Origin: Selenomonadaceae bacterium
GTDB lineage: Bacteria > Bacillota > Negativicutes > Selenomonadales > Selenomonadaceae
NCBI GenBank assembly: GCA_017484235.1
Contig: JAFUTM010000310.1
Coordinates: 1 to 5,332 of the forward strand
Length of the DNA stretch: 5,332 nt
Reading direction: 5' to 3'
Shown here: positions 4,995-5,332 of the stretch, in pieces
Layout: each line of letters starts with the position of its first letter
How positions within the stretch are numbered: the stretch's first letter is position 1
Notes under the pieces: model-generated
Seen by the model: the letters and a program-made list of their open reading frames with translations, nothing else
Database searches by the model: none
What the model was told of the DNA's origin: nothing
Translations under genes and position numbers: made by a program

Positions 4995-5021
4995 AATCTG
5001 CCGGAAAGGGCGGATTTTTTT
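4995..5021 (+). terminator. Rho-independent terminator of the flavoenzyme operon
   Basis: AATCTGCC pairs with GGCGGATT (8 bp, one G-T pair) around a 6-nt loop, followed by a run of seven T starting within the stem end (5015-5021). It lies about 65 nt after the oxidoreductase stop codon. The DNA between 4932 and 4994 is AT-rich with no other signal. Confidence 0.88.
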
Positions 5022-5023
5022 AA

Positions 5024-5052
5024 TTGACAGTATTTTTAAATTGAGTTACAAT
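5024..5052 (+). promoter_or_regulatory. Promoter of the hicA gene
   Basis: A perfect TTGACA (5024-5029), 17-nt spacer, and TACAAT (5047-5052, 5 of 6 matches). The -35 begins 3 nt after the T-run of the preceding terminator. The predicted start is near 5059, about 25 nt before the ATG. A near-consensus promoter is typical of a toxin-antitoxin operon that is repressed by its own antitoxin complex; that regulation is inferred. Confidence 0.75.
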
Positions 5053-5083
5053 CAAGTAACTAAGAAAGAGGTGGTTAATTTGT

Positions 5084-5332
5084 ATGAGCAAACTTGAAAA
5101 AGCCAAAAAGCGTATTTTATCCATCCCAAATGATTATTCTTATGATGAAGTAAATTATTTATTGAATCAATTAGGATTTATCGAAAGCAATTTAGGAAAA
5201 ACTTCTGGCACAAGAGTTAGATTTTACAGAGAAATTGACCAAAAAATTATCAGATTTCATAAACCGCATAACAAAAATATATTGAACAAAGAGACCATCA
5301 AAGATATTGTGACAACTTTAAATATTTCTGGA
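5084..5332 (+). CDS. hicA: HicA-family type II toxin (3' end outside window)
   Basis: A small protein of the HicA/YcfA family (PF07927), which has a double-stranded-RNA-binding-like fold and acts as a ribosome-independent mRNA interferase neutralised by HicB. Eighty-three residues are visible and family length suggests only a few are missing. Seen in order: helix KLEKAKKRILSIP (3-15), DYSYDEVNYLLNQLGF (17-32), strand TSGTRVRFYR (40-49), strand QKIIRFHKPH (53-62), then the C-terminal helix NKETIKDIVTTL (68-79). Classical HicA carries its catalytic His in a G-S-H motif; here the position reads G42-T43-R44, as in a known TSGSR-type subgroup, while P61-H62 is kept. ATG at 5084 has AAAGAGGTGG (5065-5074) upstream. 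The TTG at 5080 is out of frame and soon stops. GC is about 28% (64 of 232 bases counted). A hicB gene is expected immediately downstream. Confidence 0.83.
   Translation, partial: MSKLEKAKKRILSIPNDYSYDEVNYLLNQLGFIESNLGKTSGTRVRFYREIDQKIIRFHKPHNKNILNKETIKDIVTTLNISG

Noticed and set aside
1..5332. CRISPR array, insertion sequence, phage or integrase signals
   Set aside because: No spaced direct repeats, terminal inverted repeats, transposase or integrase motifs were seen. The tRNA could be an integration site, but no repeat of its 3' end was found in the window.

Overview
The window reads as chromosomal DNA from a low-GC, flagellated bacterium, most likely an anaerobic member of the Bacillota (Clostridia or Negativicutes). 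The grounds are AT-rich intergenic DNA, strong GGAGG-type ribosome binding sites, sigma-A-like promoters, a flagellin gene, and an Old Yellow Enzyme/flavodoxin pair of a type common in anaerobic Firmicutes. The genus cannot be fixed from the sequence alone.

Left part (1-2690), all on the minus strand. Read in the direction of transcription it holds a short divergent flagellin (2499-1630), a tRNA-Gly with anticodon CCC (1578-1505), a hairpin terminator (1491-1466), a Rhizobium etli-type L-asparaginase (1426-431), and the N-terminal part of a biotin-protein ligase/repressor, birA (400-1, cut by the window edge). The asparaginase and birA are 30 nt apart and look like one operon. A small inverted repeat in the gap covers the birA ribosome binding site, suggesting translational coupling. 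No terminator or promoter is evident between flagellin and the tRNA.

Middle and right part (2688-4931). An HxlR-family winged-helix regulator on the minus strand is divergent from a two-gene plus-strand operon: a flavodoxin-fold NAD(P)H-dependent FMN reductase-like protein with a cysteine cluster, and an Old Yellow Enzyme-family oxidoreductase with a C-terminal cysteine cluster. The two operon genes overlap by one base. The two promoters of the divergent region overlap head-on, and a TACTT-N13-AAGTA inverted repeat lies inside the operon promoter. This arrangement suggests an electrophile- or redox-responsive switch in which the HxlR protein represses the two flavoenzymes and itself. That regulatory role is inferred from gene order and from the known HxlR-family pattern (for example YodB and HypR of Bacillus subtilis).

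The operon ends at a clear Rho-independent terminator (4995-5021). A strong promoter then drives a HicA-family toxin gene (5084 to the window end), whose HicB antitoxin would be expected just outside the window. This gene is much more AT-rich than the neighbouring oxidoreductase, which fits horizontal acquisition.

I see no CRISPR array, insertion sequence or phage gene. The points most worth a second look are the overlapping HxlR promoters and operator, the loss of the usual catalytic tyrosine in the Old Yellow Enzyme homologue, the base-composition break inside the flavoenzyme operon, and the divergent flagellin upstream of a tRNA. I did not find convincing evidence of a wholly new biological system.
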